A program made the position numbers and the translations under genes. Of a stretch of DNA of 6,837 bases, positions 1-5,738 are shown one piece after another. The notes under the pieces are model-generated. The model was given only the letters and a program-made list of their open reading frames with translations. It was not told the origin of the DNA and searched no databases. The stretch is from Acidobacteriota bacterium (lineage in GTDB: Bacteria > Acidobacteriota > Blastocatellia > RBC074). Position 1 is the stretch's first letter. Every line of letters begins with the position of its first letter. The DNA is taken from the NCBI GenBank assembly GCA_013140935.1, contig JABFSD010000294.1:1-6837 (forward strand), in the 5' to 3' direction.

Positions 1-215
1 ATCGGATGCCGCTCTTTGTCGTAATAAGACCGCCACATTGCGGTTTCAAGCCGGGCTACGGCATTGGCATCGAATTGTCGCAACGAAGACTGGCGCGGCG
101 GGTAAAGGCCATACGCTAACCAGCCGCTTAACAATAAGACAAATGCGAACAGCATCTTTCTGATCGGCCAGCGGCGGAATGGCGTGGCCGGTAAAATGGC
201 ACTCGTAGTTTGCAT
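1..215 (-). CDS. N-terminal part of a membrane-anchored protein of unknown function (truncated by window edge)
   Basis: This partial gene runs leftward out of the window; 71 codons are visible from an ATG at 213-215. A GGAG at 222-225 lies six bases upstream of the start, a good ribosome binding site. The product begins with a basic, Arg/Trp/Lys-containing stretch (residues 12-20), followed by a hydrophobic segment (about residues 21-37, [17 protein letters not shown]). This is probably a signal anchor, as no clear signal peptidase site follows. After it comes a soluble stretch with [20 protein letters not shown] (residues 48-67). That ARLETxMWRxYY pattern resembles a conserved bacterial hypothetical family I have no function for. 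The gene diverges from the GMC oxidoreductase across 133 bases, so the two may share a promoter region. The reading frame is more protein-like than the other minus-strand frames overlapping here, and the ribosome site supports it. Confidence 0.72.
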   Translation of the reverse strand, partial: MQTTSAILPATPFRRWPIRKMLFAFVLLLSGWLAYGLYPPRQSSLRQFDANAVARLETAMWRSYYDKERHP

Positions 216-348
216 AAAACGCTCCGGTGGAAAGGTGAAACACTTCCTGCATTACGCAATGACTGGAACAATGGATTTGCTTCACGCGGGGCTTGTTTTA
301 GTATGGCGGCGTTCCAATCCAACCCATTCACCAAAGAAACAACGTGCT

Positions 349-1992
349 ATGCAAATCAAAAAGTCACCCGTAATTCACGATGTCGTCGTCATCGGTTCAG
401 GCGCAGCAGGCGGCATGACCGCGTGGAATCTGACGCGCAAGGGCGTCAACGTGTTGTTGCTCGATGCGGGCAGCCGCTACGACACCGACAAGTATTGGAT
501 GGCCTTGTTGCCTTACGAACGACGCGAACGCTTGCAACGCGGCGAGCGTCCTGAGTTGGGTTTTCTCGATACGAAAGAGCAGCCTTATCTCGTGCCAGCA
601 GGCAAGCGTTACGACCTCTATCGCGTGTGGGGACACGGCGGCAAGACGAATATGTGGGGGCGCGTGTCGCTGCGTTACTCCGATGTCGATTTCAAAGTGA
701 ATGACGGTTACGGCATTCCGTGGCCGTTTGAATACAAAGACCTCAAACCTTATTACGACCGCGTAGACCAACTCATCGGCGTCTGCGGCGGGGATGACGA
801 CACAGACACGTTGCCGGGCAGCCAATTTCATCAGCCTGCGCCCGCGATGCGTTGCGGCGAATATGCAGTGAAGAACGCCGCCGCTGGCATTGGCATCAAG
901 ATCGTTGCTGGACGCCGCGCCAACTTAACGAAACCTTTGAACGGACGCGCCGCTTGTCACTATTGCGGCGATTGCGGTTCGGGCTGTACGACCGGCAGTT
1001 TCTTTAACACCGCCTTGCACGTGCTGCCAGCCGCGATCAAGACCGGCAAGCTCAAGATCATCAGCAACGCCGTCGCAGGGCGCGTATTGGTAGACGCGAA
1101 AACCGGCTTGGCGAATGGCGTGCAATACTTTGATCGTTATTCAAAGCAAGAGTCGCAGGTGCGCGCCAAAGTCGTCGTCGTCGCGGCTTCGTGCGTAGAC
1201 TCGACGCGCATCCTGCTCAACTCGAAATCAAACATCTATCCGAACGGCATCGGCAACGTATCGGGCACGCTCGGCCAGTATTTCACCGAGCAGTTTCGCT
1301 TTCACGTACAAACTTTTTTGCCGCATCTTTACGGACGCCCGACCACGCACGACAGCGGCATCGGCGGCGAACACATTTACATGCCGCGTTTCAATCATCG
1401 CGGAGCGAAGCGCGATTACGCGCGCGGTTTCGGCATGCAATTCTGGGCGAGCGGCTGTCAGAACAATGCGAGCTTCGCCAAGAACTTGTCGGGCTTCGGC
1501 GGCGCATTCAAAAAAGATGTGTTGCGGCGTTATCCCGCGCTGTTTCAGTTTCATCCTTACGGCGAAATTCCGCCGCGCGCAGACAATCGCATCGAAGTGG
1601 ACGAAACGAAGTTGGATCAATACGGCTTGCCGATTATGCGGATGGTGCTGAATTATACCGACAACGAAAGCAAGATGGCCGAAGAGATGTATGACACCGT
1701 CGAAGCCATCGTGAAGGCGGCCAAAGGCGAATTGATAAATTATCAGCGCGGCGATTTAGATCATCCCGGCTCGCCGATTCACGAACACGGCACTTGCCGC
1801 ATGGGCAGCGATCCGAAAACGTCGATGCTCAATGGATTCAACCAAATGCACGCCGTCAAAAACGTATTCGTCACCGACGGCAGTTCGTTTCCTTCGGCGA
1901 CCGAAAAGAATCCGACGTTGACCATCCTCGCCGTCGCGTGGCGCGCGAGCGATTACCTCGCCGAGCAAATCAAGAAAGGAAATCTCTCTTAG
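349..1992 (+). CDS. GMC-family FAD-dependent oxidoreductase with four-Cys cluster
   Basis: The 547-residue product is a flavoprotein of the glucose-methanol-choline family, which oxidises alcohols, sugars or sterols. The N-terminal Rossmann motif GSGAAG is at residues 16-21, with Asp39 ending the second strand (FAD ribose contact). GGKTNMWG (97-104) matches the family's GG-T-WG signature, and [16 protein letters not shown] (125-140) matches its conserved WP-YxxLxPYYxxxE region. The C-terminal domain has HEHGTCRMG (478-486), whose His478 aligns with the catalytic His of the family, and Asn521 in KNPTLTI as the likely second active-site residue. Cys203, 206, 209 and 213 form C-x2-C-x2-C-x3-C. 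Related cysteines bind a [3Fe-4S] cluster in bacterial FAD-glucose dehydrogenase, but many GMC proteins carry a similar motif without known cluster chemistry. No signal peptide is visible, and no small dehydrogenase subunit or cytochrome lies nearby. The ATG at 349 is chosen because the Rossmann strand follows directly; the open frame reaches back to 184 but the extra residues look non-coding. No strong ribosome site is seen. The substrate cannot be told. Confidence 0.93.
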   Translation: MQIKKSPVIHDVVVIGSGAAGGMTAWNLTRKGVNVLLLDAGSRYDTDKYWMALLPYERRERLQRGERPELGFLDTKEQPYLVPAGKRYDLYRVWGHGGKTNMWGRVSLRYSDVDFKVNDGYGIPWPFEYKDLKPYYDRVDQLIGVCGGDDDTDTLPGSQFHQPAPAMRCGEYAVKNAAAGIGIKIVAGRRANLTKPLNGRAACHYCGDCGSGCTTGSFFNTALHVLPAAIKTGKLKIISNAVAGRVLVDAKTGLANGVQYFDRYSKQESQVRAKVVVVAASCVDSTRILLNSKSNIYPNGIGNVSGTLGQYFTEQFRFHVQTFLPHLYGRPTTHDSGIGGEHIYMPRFNHRGAKRDYARGFGMQFWASGCQNNASFAKNLSGFGGAFKKDVLRRYPALFQFHPYGEIPPRADNRIEVDETKLDQYGLPIMRMVLNYTDNESKMAEEMYDTVEAIVKAAKGELINYQRGDLDHPGSPIHEHGTCRMGSDPKTSMLNGFNQMHAVKNVFVTDGSSFPSATEKNPTLTILAVAWRASDYLAEQIKKGNLS

Positions 1993-2063
1993 TGGTTAGT
2001 GGTTAGTGGTTAGTGGCTAGTAACAGCCGCTAACTCGCCACTCGCCACTCGCCACTCGCCACT
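1991..2063. repeat. Inverted arrays of heptamer repeats forming a long hairpin
   Basis: The left arm is AGTGGTT three times (1991-2011), then AGTGGCT (2012-2018) and AGT. The right arm is CGCCACT four times (2036-2063). The arms are inverted with respect to each other: each heptamer pairs at five positions plus a wobble or pair and one mismatch. AGT 2019-2021 pairs with ACT 2033-2035, leaving an 11-base loop. A second register pairs 2010-2018 with 2025-2033 around a six-base loop. The first unit contributes AG of the TAG stop of the GMC gene, and the last unit ends two bases before the plsC ATG, so the array fills the whole intergenic gap. No U-tract follows, so this is not a standard intrinsic terminator. 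It resembles heptamer tandem repeats found between genes in various environmental bacteria. Confidence 0.9.
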
Positions 2064-2065
2064 AC

Positions 2066-2701
2066 ATGGAAAAGACCTGGGTCTTCGTGCTGTCGCGCTG
2101 GTTCGCGCTGACGATTTTCAAACTTTACTTCCGTATTGAATTCGAAGGCGCACAGCACGTGCCGTTGAACGGAAGGGTGATTCTGGCTCCGAACCACGTG
2201 AGCTTTCTCGATCCGATCTGGGTTTCGACGCCGATCAAGCGCCCGTTGCGCTATATGACGTGGGACAAGATGACGCGGCTGCCGCTGCTGGGCGCGTTGA
2301 TGAAAGCTTACGGCGCGTTCCCGGTAAATCTGGAAAAGAGTGATCGGCAGGCCTTGAAATTTTCGCTCACACATTTACGCAATGACGGTGGGCTGGTGAT
2401 CTTTCCCGAAGGCGGACGAACTCGCACCGGCGAAACATTGCCCTTCAAGGCGGGCGTCATCAAGCTGGCGCTCGATACGCAATCGCCCGTCGTACCCGTC
2501 ACCATCATCGGCGGCTATCAGGCTTATTCGCCGCATCATTACTTTCCGCGGCCTTACAAACTCAAAATCATTTATCACGAACCGCTGCATCTGGCTGCAC
2601 CGCAGGACGCAATGCAACTCAAGGCTTTCATGCAAAGTGAAGCCGACCGGCTGCAAAAAATCGTAGACGGCGCGTTGCCCAAGCGCGCGCTGGCGTGCTA
2701 G
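2066..2701 (+). CDS. plsC: 1-acyl-sn-glycerol-3-phosphate acyltransferase-like protein (PlsC family)
   Basis: The 211-residue product belongs to the lysophospholipid acyltransferase family, which transfers an acyl chain to the sn-2 position of 1-acylglycerol-3-phosphate to make phosphatidic acid at the cytoplasmic membrane face. Motif I is NHVSFLD (43-49), with the catalytic His44 and Asp49 of HxxxxD. The acceptor-binding FPEGGRTR is at 113-120, with Glu115, Gly116 and Arg118. Further family features are KAG (128-130) and PVVPV (141-145). A hydrophobic N-terminal stretch (residues about 5-22) could sit in the membrane. Length is typical of the short bacterial members. The ATG at 2066 starts two bases after the heptamer array, and no Shine-Dalgarno is possible in those repeats. 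Translation may be coupled, leaderless or driven by an atypical site. No other ATG upstream of motif I is available in frame. The substrate could also be another lysolipid, such as an ornithine-lipid precursor. Confidence 0.92.
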   Translation: MEKTWVFVLSRWFALTIFKLYFRIEFEGAQHVPLNGRVILAPNHVSFLDPIWVSTPIKRPLRYMTWDKMTRLPLLGALMKAYGAFPVNLEKSDRQALKFSLTHLRNDGGLVIFPEGGRTRTGETLPFKAGVIKLALDTQSPVVPVTIIGGYQAYSPHHYFPRPYKLKIIYHEPLHLAAPQDAMQLKAFMQSEADRLQKIVDGALPKRALAC

Positions 2702-2734
2702 ATTCCGCCTCGTTTTTGACAATCTAAACCCATT

Positions 2735-2808
2735 GCCTGGGTAGCTCAGATGGTTAGAGCGGCGGATTCATAACCCGCAGGTCGGCGGTTCGATCCCGCC
2801 CCCAGGCA
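2735..2808 (+). tRNA. tRNA-Met (CAT), elongator type
   Basis: A full cloverleaf can be drawn. The acceptor stem is GCCTGGG 2735-2741 with CCCAGGC 2801-2807, and the discriminator is A2808. T2742 and A2743 are positions 8 and 9. The D stem is GCTC 2744-2747 with GAGC 2757-2760, and its loop contains GG. The anticodon stem is 2762-2766 with 2774-2778, around the loop TTCATAA (2767-2773, anticodon CAT 2769-2771); its last pair is an A-C mismatch. The T stem is GGCGG 2784-2788 with CCGCC 2796-2800, around TTCGATC. CCA is not encoded. The G1-C72 pair rules out initiator tRNA, which has an unpaired first position. The fourth and fifth acceptor pairs are T-A and G-C, unlike the C-G, C-G pairs of the lysidine-modified tRNA-Ile(CAT), so elongator Met is favoured. 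It lies 33 bases after plsC and may be co-transcribed with it. Confidence 0.96.
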
Positions 2809-2810
2809 TA

Positions 2811-2841
2811 AAAAAAGGGAGCGCGACGCGCTCCCTTTTTT
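2811..2841. terminator. Bidirectional intrinsic terminator between tRNA-Met and the TPR gene
   Basis: A perfect 8-bp GC-rich stem (GGGAGCGC 2817-2824 with GCGCTCCC 2828-2835, three-base loop) is flanked by six A (2811-2816) and six T (2836-2841). It works as a Rho-independent terminator read in either direction. It starts two bases after the tRNA on the plus strand and lies 15 bases past the TPR gene's stop on the minus strand. Confidence 0.95.
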
Positions 2842-2855
2842 GTTTATGCCGGTAA

Positions 2856-4346
2856 CTAAGCAGGAAGTGGGCGCAACAATCGAATCAGCCCTTCGACCTG
2901 ACGGCGAATATGCGTCGGCAGCGAAGTCACTTTCTCTTGATCTTTCGTAATCAAAAACTCTACGGCTGAAGCCAGCGGCCCCAGCAACTCATTGCCCTGA
3001 TTGCGCGCAATCAATTCCTTGACCAGCTTGTGATGGCCGAGCGCGGCTGCCGCTTGCAGGTAATGCAACTCTTCTTTGTGCCAATCTTCTGATCTGCCGC
3101 GCCGTCCGCATTGCATGGCTTCCTGCCAGTTGGTTTTGGCGTTGGGCAAGTCGTCGTGATTCAGCGACTCAATAAAGCTGCGTAAAAAGATATTGCCGAG
3201 CGCCGTCCACGCTGCGTCATCGCTGGCGTTATATTTGAGTACGGTTTTGTAAGCACGAATGGCTTCGGCTTCACGCCCCAGCGATTCGAGCGCAATGGCT
3301 TTGTTAAACCAGAGCGCTGGTTGTTGCGGCGCAATTTTCAGGGCCTGGTCATAAGCCGCGACGGCATCATCGGCGCGTCCCAATTGGCGCAACACGATGC
3401 CGCGCCGCATCAACGTATTGATCTCCGACGGATTGAGTTGCAACACGCGGTTGTAACAATCGAGTGCCGCCGCCGCGCGTTCGAGTTGCAGCAGCAAGTC
3501 GCCGCGTTCGCGCCAAGCATCGAGATCGTCGGGGTTGAGTTGCAGCGCCAGCGCATAACTATCGTTGGCGGCTTCAATCTGTTGCGCTTTTGCCAAGGCG
3601 CGCGCGCGTTGCAAGGCCGCCGGATAACAGTTCGGAACTAGTTCCAGCGCGCGCGCGAAACAGGCCGCCGCGCGTTGCGGCTGATCGAGTTGCATCAGCG
3701 CCTGACCGTAACCCAGCCATGCTTCAAAATCGTCCGGCTCCAGCACCAGCGCGCGCTTGTAACTTTTGATGGAATCTTCGTGGCGCTGCAAACCTAACAG
3801 CGCCGCGCCGCGCAATTGCCACGCCGAACCGTTTTCTTTATCCAGCTTCAAAGCGTATTCAGCGCATTCAAGCGCCTTGCTGTGGCGTCCGATGCTGTAA
3901 TAGGCCACGGCCTGCAAATTATAAGTTTCTGCTTTGGTGAATTTGGCGGAGTCGCGTTTTTTACTTTTAGTCTTGCCGCGCTGTGTCGTAGCGGGTTGCC
4001 GGATCGAAGGCTGCGCCAGCGGATCATCCGCTTCGAGTTTTACGCCTGCCAATTCGGGCGCGCCAATGGCGGCGGACATATTCGATGCGGCGGGCATATT
4101 CATTGCGCCTAACTCTGCCGCCAACCCCTGCAACGGCCCGGTAGCTTGCCCCGGCGTTGCGCCTAATGCCTCACTGAATGCCGCGTTAGCACTGAAACCT
4201 GATTCCCTGCCGAAATTTTCCATGCCTTCAGGGAGCATCAATTCAGCGGTCTTACGCACTACCGAACTTTTGAGAAACGCATTGAACACCGGTGAAATCG
4301 CCGATTCCACCGACCCGCGCAATGCGTCGAGCTTGCCTGTCTTCAT
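2856..4346 (-). CDS. Tetratricopeptide repeat protein
   Basis: The 496-residue product is dominated by 34-residue TPR helical hairpins. Seven clear repeats run from about residue 140 to 376, with the usual W/L, G/A, Y, A and P positions (for example AWQLRGAALLGLQRHEDSIK). A degenerate eighth lies at about 377-412 and has extra residues between its helices. TPRs bind other proteins, so a scaffold or assembly role is likely but the partner is unknown. The N-terminal 110 residues are rich in Ala, Met and Gly and resemble no family I know. A basic KTKSKKR cluster (about 125-131) leads into the repeats. The C-terminal 80 residues are helical-looking and non-TPR. No signal peptide is seen, so it is probably cytoplasmic. 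The ATG at 4346 is preferred over the adjacent GTG at 4349 because the GAGGAGG site is seven bases upstream of the ATG but only four from the GTG. It ends at the shared bidirectional terminator. Confidence 0.92.
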   Translation of the reverse strand: MKTGKLDALRGSVESAISPVFNAFLKSSVVRKTAELMLPEGMENFGRESGFSANAAFSEALGATPGQATGPLQGLAAELGAMNMPAASNMSAAIGAPELAGVKLEADDPLAQPSIRQPATTQRGKTKSKKRDSAKFTKAETYNLQAVAYYSIGRHSKALECAEYALKLDKENGSAWQLRGAALLGLQRHEDSIKSYKRALVLEPDDFEAWLGYGQALMQLDQPQRAAACFARALELVPNCYPAALQRARALAKAQQIEAANDSYALALQLNPDDLDAWRERGDLLLQLERAAAALDCYNRVLQLNPSEINTLMRRGIVLRQLGRADDAVAAYDQALKIAPQQPALWFNKAIALESLGREAEAIRAYKTVLKYNASDDAAWTALGNIFLRSFIESLNHDDLPNAKTNWQEAMQCGRRGRSEDWHKEELHYLQAAAALGHHKLVKELIARNQGNELLGPLASAVEFLITKDQEKVTSLPTHIRRQVEGLIRLLRPLPA

Positions 4347-4353
4347 CACTATG

Positions 4354-4360
4354 CCTCCTC
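4354..4360 (-). promoter_or_regulatory. Shine-Dalgarno of the TPR gene
   Basis: GAGGAGG on the minus strand lies seven bases before the ATG at 4346. This near-ideal spacing decides that start over the GTG three bases earlier. Confidence 0.85.
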
Positions 4361-4706
4361 GGACTATTTACCTTGCCCCAGAGTGCTGGTTGCCTCTGAG
4401 CTATTTTTATTTTGCCTATTCCTGCTCTGCCGTCGTGTCACACCGGAGCCTGAACACACGAAGACCTGACGATGCCAAAAGGGGAAACAATGTAAGGGCA
4501 TTGCGTAAGACTGACGCTTGGGTGAAATGGATGCGTGCGGGAACTTCCCTTCGTGATGAAAGGAGTCAGTCTGCGATCAGGTTGCGATATTTCGATGAGC
4601 TAATCGTAGGGGCGTCAAGCGGCGGGAGTGCGTTTGACTTGCTTCGGATTTGAGTGGAACAGCGTGCGAATTATTACGTTGCACAATCACATGGGCCTAA
4701 TACACC
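4361..4706. other. Intergenic stretch with no convincing gene
   Basis: This lies upstream of the TPR gene and presumably holds its promoter, but I cannot pick a convincing -35/-10 pair. An AT-rich run (about 4401-4417) near the TPR start is the likeliest promoter zone. An 8-bp inverted repeat, AGACTGAC 4508-4515 and GTCAGTCT 4565-4572, spans 49 bases. The longest plus-strand reading frame that starts here (40 codons, 4531-4653) has no good ribosome site and no family resemblance. Confidence 0.6.
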
Positions 4707-4736
4707 AAAGCCAGTTCACTGGTGTGAACTGGCTTT
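4707..4736 (-). terminator. Perfect 13-bp hairpin, probable terminator of the Cys-module gene
   Basis: AAAGCCAGTTCAC (4707-4719) pairs perfectly with GTGAACTGGCTTT (4724-4736) around a TGGT loop. It lies 42 bases past the stop of the minus-strand gene at 4779. Only three T follow the GC core on either strand, so it is weaker than the terminator at 2811. It could instead act as an mRNA-stabilising 3' hairpin. Confidence 0.6.
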
Positions 4737-4755
4737 CATAGTAATTTCATAGTAA
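4734..4755. repeat. Tandem 11-bp direct repeat
   Basis: TTTCATAGTAA occurs twice back to back (4734-4744 and 4745-4755), overlapping the right edge of the hairpin. It is probably a local duplication; no function can be assigned. Confidence 0.8.
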
Positions 4756-4778
4756 GAAGAAACGATGTGGCGTCGAGC

Positions 4779-5522
4779 TTACTTCTTCGCCTTCAGATAT
4801 GCCGCCGGATTCGCTTTGACCGTATCAATGCAACCCGCGCAGCAAACAGCGAACTTATGTCCGTCAGCTTCGGCAGTCAATTTTTTGTCTACCGGTTCGC
4901 CCGTGACGGGGCAGGTTTCAACACCGTCGCCTTTGCCTAAGAATGCCGTTTCCTTTTTCGCCATCGGTTTCAGATAAGCCGTCGGATTCTTTTTGACCAT
5001 ATCGAGACAGCCTTCGCAGCAAACATAAAACTCGCGTCCCATCGCTTCGCCTTTGAGATTTTTGTTGATGGGTTCGCCCGTGACAGGGCAGGTTTCGATG
5101 CCGTCGCCTTTGCCGATGTATTTGGTCGCCGCGCCTTTGTCTTGCGAATCGCCATGATTCATTGCCGCATGGCTATCGCCATGCCCGTGACCGGCTGATT
5201 TCGCCATCCCGGCCACCGCAGCCTTCTGCGCCTCTTCGGTCTTTTTGATATACATCGCCGGACTCTTTTGCGCTTTTGTCATGCACCCGCCGCAGCAGAA
5301 ATAGACCGTGCGTCCGTAATGGTCGGTGTGTATGTCTTTGCTGCTAATCTCTTCGCCCGTCACCGGACAAGTCGTGATGCCATCGCCCTTGCCCATGAAT
5401 TTCGCCATTTTGGCTTTTGCCGCCGTCTTGCTCGCAGGCTTTTTCGCGCCTTGCGCCGCCGCCGTGAAGGCCATCGCGCCTGCGATCAGGCAGGCAAACA
5501 AAATTTTGCTGAACTGTTTCAT
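4779..5522 (-). CDS. Secreted protein with three CPVTGE/CCxxC (YHS/TRASH-like) modules and a His-rich linker
   Basis: The 247-residue product starts with a signal peptide (MKQFSKILFACLIAGAMAFT, likely cut near AAA-Q at 21-24), then a Lys/Ala-rich linker (26-41). Three copies of a module of about 53 residues follow, at 42-94, 135-187 and 194-246. Each reads GKGDGxxTCPVTGE, then about 20 residues, then CCxxC and a Pro-x-x-Tyr-[IL]-Lys end. The cysteines are C52/C76/C77/C80, C145/C168/C169/C172 and C204/C227/C228/C231. This resembles the YHS and TRASH domains, small cysteine folds linked to heavy-metal binding; that assignment rests on motif, not a search. Between copies 1 and 2 lies GHGHGDSHAAMNHGDS (111-126), a likely metal-binding His patch. 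I infer a periplasmic metal-binding protein, perhaps for copper, but no transporter or regulator gene is adjacent to support it. The ATG at 5522 is chosen over the GTG at 5528 because AAGGAG is eight bases upstream of it. Confidence 0.9.
   Translation of the reverse strand: MKQFSKILFACLIAGAMAFTAAAQGAKKPASKTAAKAKMAKFMGKGDGITTCPVTGEEISSKDIHTDHYGRTVYFCCGGCMTKAQKSPAMYIKKTEEAQKAAVAGMAKSAGHGHGDSHAAMNHGDSQDKGAATKYIGKGDGIETCPVTGEPINKNLKGEAMGREFYVCCEGCLDMVKKNPTAYLKPMAKKETAFLGKGDGVETCPVTGEPVDKKLTAEADGHKFAVCCAGCIDTVKANPAAYLKAKK
4894..5114 (-). repeat. DNA-level repeat between modules 2 and 3 of the Cys-module gene
   Basis: The segments 4894-4937 and 5071-5114 match at 40 of 44 bases, covering the GKGDG-ETCPVTGEP core of modules 3 and 2. 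The matching part of module 1 (about 5350-5392) is clearly more diverged. Modules 2 and 3 therefore look like a later duplication, or are kept alike by gene conversion. Confidence 0.85.
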
Positions 5523-5530
5523 AATCACTG

Positions 5531-5536
5531 CTCCTT
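5531..5536 (-). promoter_or_regulatory. Shine-Dalgarno of the Cys-module gene
   Basis: AAGGAG on the minus strand lies eight bases before the ATG at 5522 and only two before the in-frame GTG at 5528, so it supports the ATG. Confidence 0.85.
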
Positions 5537-5650
5537 GTGAATTCGTGTTTCGTTAAATGATCGCAACCTTATCAACGGCTGCGCTTAAAATGACGGTGCG
5601 CAGTGTAACGCATCAGTTCGCTTCACCCAAACAATTCCGCGCGCTGGTGC

Positions 5651-5693
5651 GCTAGCGTCTCGCTGGCAGTCGGGTCGCGAGCCTCTGGCTCGC
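5651..5693. repeat. Two adjacent small palindromes with identical TCT loops
   Basis: GCTAGCG-TCT-CGCTGGC (5651-5667) has one wobble in a 7-bp stem. GCGAGCC-TCT-GGCTCGC (5677-5693) is a perfect 7-bp stem. They are nine bases apart in the divergent gap between the Cys-module gene and hemW. Paired hairpins like this resemble REP-type dispersed palindromes, but the window has no second copy to confirm it. No T-tract follows, so they are not standard terminators. Confidence 0.65.
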
Positions 5694-5694
5694 C

Positions 5695-5717
5695 CCATCG
5701 CCATCAACCATCGCCAT
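5695..5717. repeat. 10-bp direct repeat upstream of hemW
   Basis: CCATCGCCAT occurs at 5695-5704 and again at 5708-5717, three bases apart, directly after the paired hairpins and 21 bases before the hemW ATG. It could be an operator or part of the same intergenic repeat element. Confidence 0.6.
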
Positions 5718-5738
5718 GCCTTACGATATGCGCCGCTT

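Noticed and set aside
277..304. TTGCTT (277-282) and TAGTAT (299-304), 16 bases apart, as a promoter for the GMC gene
   Set aside because: Each box matches the sigma-70 consensus only partly (three and four of six), so this could be chance. The position, about 45 bases before the ATG, is plausible but unproven.
184..348. N-terminal extension of the GMC oxidoreductase to an ATG at 184
   Set aside because: The extra 55 residues have no family resemblance and overlap the divergent gene at 1-215. The Rossmann fold starts properly from the ATG at 349.
1991..2063. CRISPR-like array
   Set aside because: Units are seven bases with no spacers and are arranged as an inverted pair.
2716..2721. Perfect TTGACA just before the tRNA gene
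   Set aside because: A -10 box at normal spacing would fall inside the tRNA, and nothing there matches. Without a partner it is probably chance.
2735..2808. Initiator tRNA or tRNA-Ile(CAT)
   Set aside because: The first acceptor pair is G-C, unlike initiators. The fourth acceptor pair is T-A, unlike lysidine-type tRNA-Ile.
3934..4653. 239-codon plus-strand frame opposite the TPR gene and the gap beyond it
   Set aside because: Most of it is antisense to the well-supported TPR gene, and the remainder has no recognisable protein character or ribosome site.
4531..4653. 40-codon plus-strand reading frame in the gap
   Set aside because: No good Shine-Dalgarno, no hydrophobic or conserved motif, and it is simply the tail of the antisense frame above.
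5490..5522. Lipoprotein signal with Cys11 in the Cys-module protein
   Set aside because: The residues before it (LFA) fit a lipobox poorly, and the hydrophobic core lies mostly after this Cys, so a signal peptidase I site fits better.
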